The position numbers were made by a program, and so were the translations under genes. A stretch of DNA of 12,805 bases. Origin: Alphaproteobacteria bacterium. GTDB lineage: Bacteria > Pseudomonadota > Alphaproteobacteria > ATCC43930 > CGMCC-115725. Within the stretch, counting starts at the first letter, position 1; each line of letters begins with the position of its first letter. The stretch is taken from the NCBI GenBank assembly GCA_030037055.1, contig JASHRZ010000594.1, positions 1 to 12,805 of the forward strand, written 5' to 3'. Positions 12,533-12,805 of the stretch are shown here, piece after piece. Under the pieces are notes generated by a model, which had not been told where the DNA came from, searched no databases, and saw nothing but the letters and a program-made list of their open reading frames with translations.

Positions 12533-12805
12533 TCAGGACATCATTCTGAGCACGGCGATCCCGAGCACGGCCGCGCCGAAGACGATGATCATGCCGCCGG
12601 TAAGCCGCACATAATAGTGCAGCGCGCTCATGCGCTGCCGCTTCGGTCGAATGACGGCCGGCATCTCGGCCCCGCGCGCGGCGCTTGGCGGTGCCGGCGG
12701 CGTCGAAGGCCGCGTCTGAAGCGTTCGGAGCATCGCCTGCTGATCGTCCGTGATGCCTTGTTTGAAGACCGTCCATTCGCGGAACTGGCCGTTCTCCTCG
12801 GCCAC
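12533..12805 (-). CDS. small protein with C-terminal membrane segment, 5' end at or beyond window edge
   Basis: At least 90 codons are open from the window edge to TGA at 12533-12535. The visible N-terminal part reads EENGQFREWTVFKQGITDDQ, then a linker rich in Pro, Ala and Arg, then a single hydrophobic segment (GGMIIVFGAAVLGIAVL, about residues 69-85) ending in RMMS. This is a tail-anchored or single-span arrangement with most of the protein probably in the cytoplasm, judged by the Arg/Lys cluster PKRQRM before the segment. A GTG falls exactly at the edge, but the true start may lie outside. I do not recognise the family. It lies 111 bases upstream of the cupin on the same strand; cotranscription is possible but not shown. 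Confidence 0.55.
   Translation of the reverse strand: MAEENGQFREWTVFKQGITDDQQAMLRTLQTRPSTPPAPPSAARGAEMPAVIRPKRQRMSALHYYVRLTGGMIIVFGAAVLGIAVLRMMS

Overview
The window is GC-rich DNA with dense bacterial coding. Its gene content (TonB-dependent receptors, a HisKA_3 kinase with the variant motif DEIGPFLFAI, and a conserved soluble protein with a HFHLCIGEHKG motif) points to an alphaproteobacterium, possibly Hyphomicrobiales or Rhodospirillales. I cannot name a genus from sequence alone. I see no rRNA, tRNA, CRISPR array, insertion sequence or phage gene.

Left part (1-3090, all minus strand). A TonB-dependent receptor (1-1680, running off the window) is readable from start to edge only by changing frame about ten times, so it is a pseudogene or a badly resolved sequence. 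Upstream of it lie a strong stem-loop (1766-1790), a small secreted protein of unknown function (1831-2178), about 330 bases with no supportable gene, and a soluble conserved protein (2513-3090). That last gene has lost its natural C-terminus to a one-base slip in a C run.

Middle (3238-5824). A plus-strand two-component system has a membrane histidine kinase of the NarX/UhpB type overlapping, by ATGA, a NarL/FixJ-type response regulator. It is followed by the decayed remnant of a minus-strand outer-membrane or periplasmic protein (about 5260-5652).

Iron-uptake block (5758-9483). An intact TonB-dependent receptor with an N-terminal carboxypeptidase-regulatory-like domain (plus, 5825-8179) converges with a cupredoxin plus FTR1 permease pair (minus, 9428 to 8237). 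The upstream region of each carries a nearly identical 21-base palindrome with a Fur-box-like 7-1-7 core. The simplest reading is one iron regulon: the receptor brings an iron complex across the outer membrane, and the periplasmic cupredoxin with the FTR1 permease moves iron across the inner membrane.

Right part (9571-12805, all minus strand). A tightly packed operon runs cupin, crotonase-fold enzyme, VOC/glyoxalase-like protein, BtuF-like binding protein without a signal peptide. The crotonase lacks both hydratase glutamates but has an aspartate where dienoyl-CoA isomerases keep theirs. A small protein with a C-terminal membrane segment runs off the right edge. The combined role of this operon is not evident and is the least explained part of the window.
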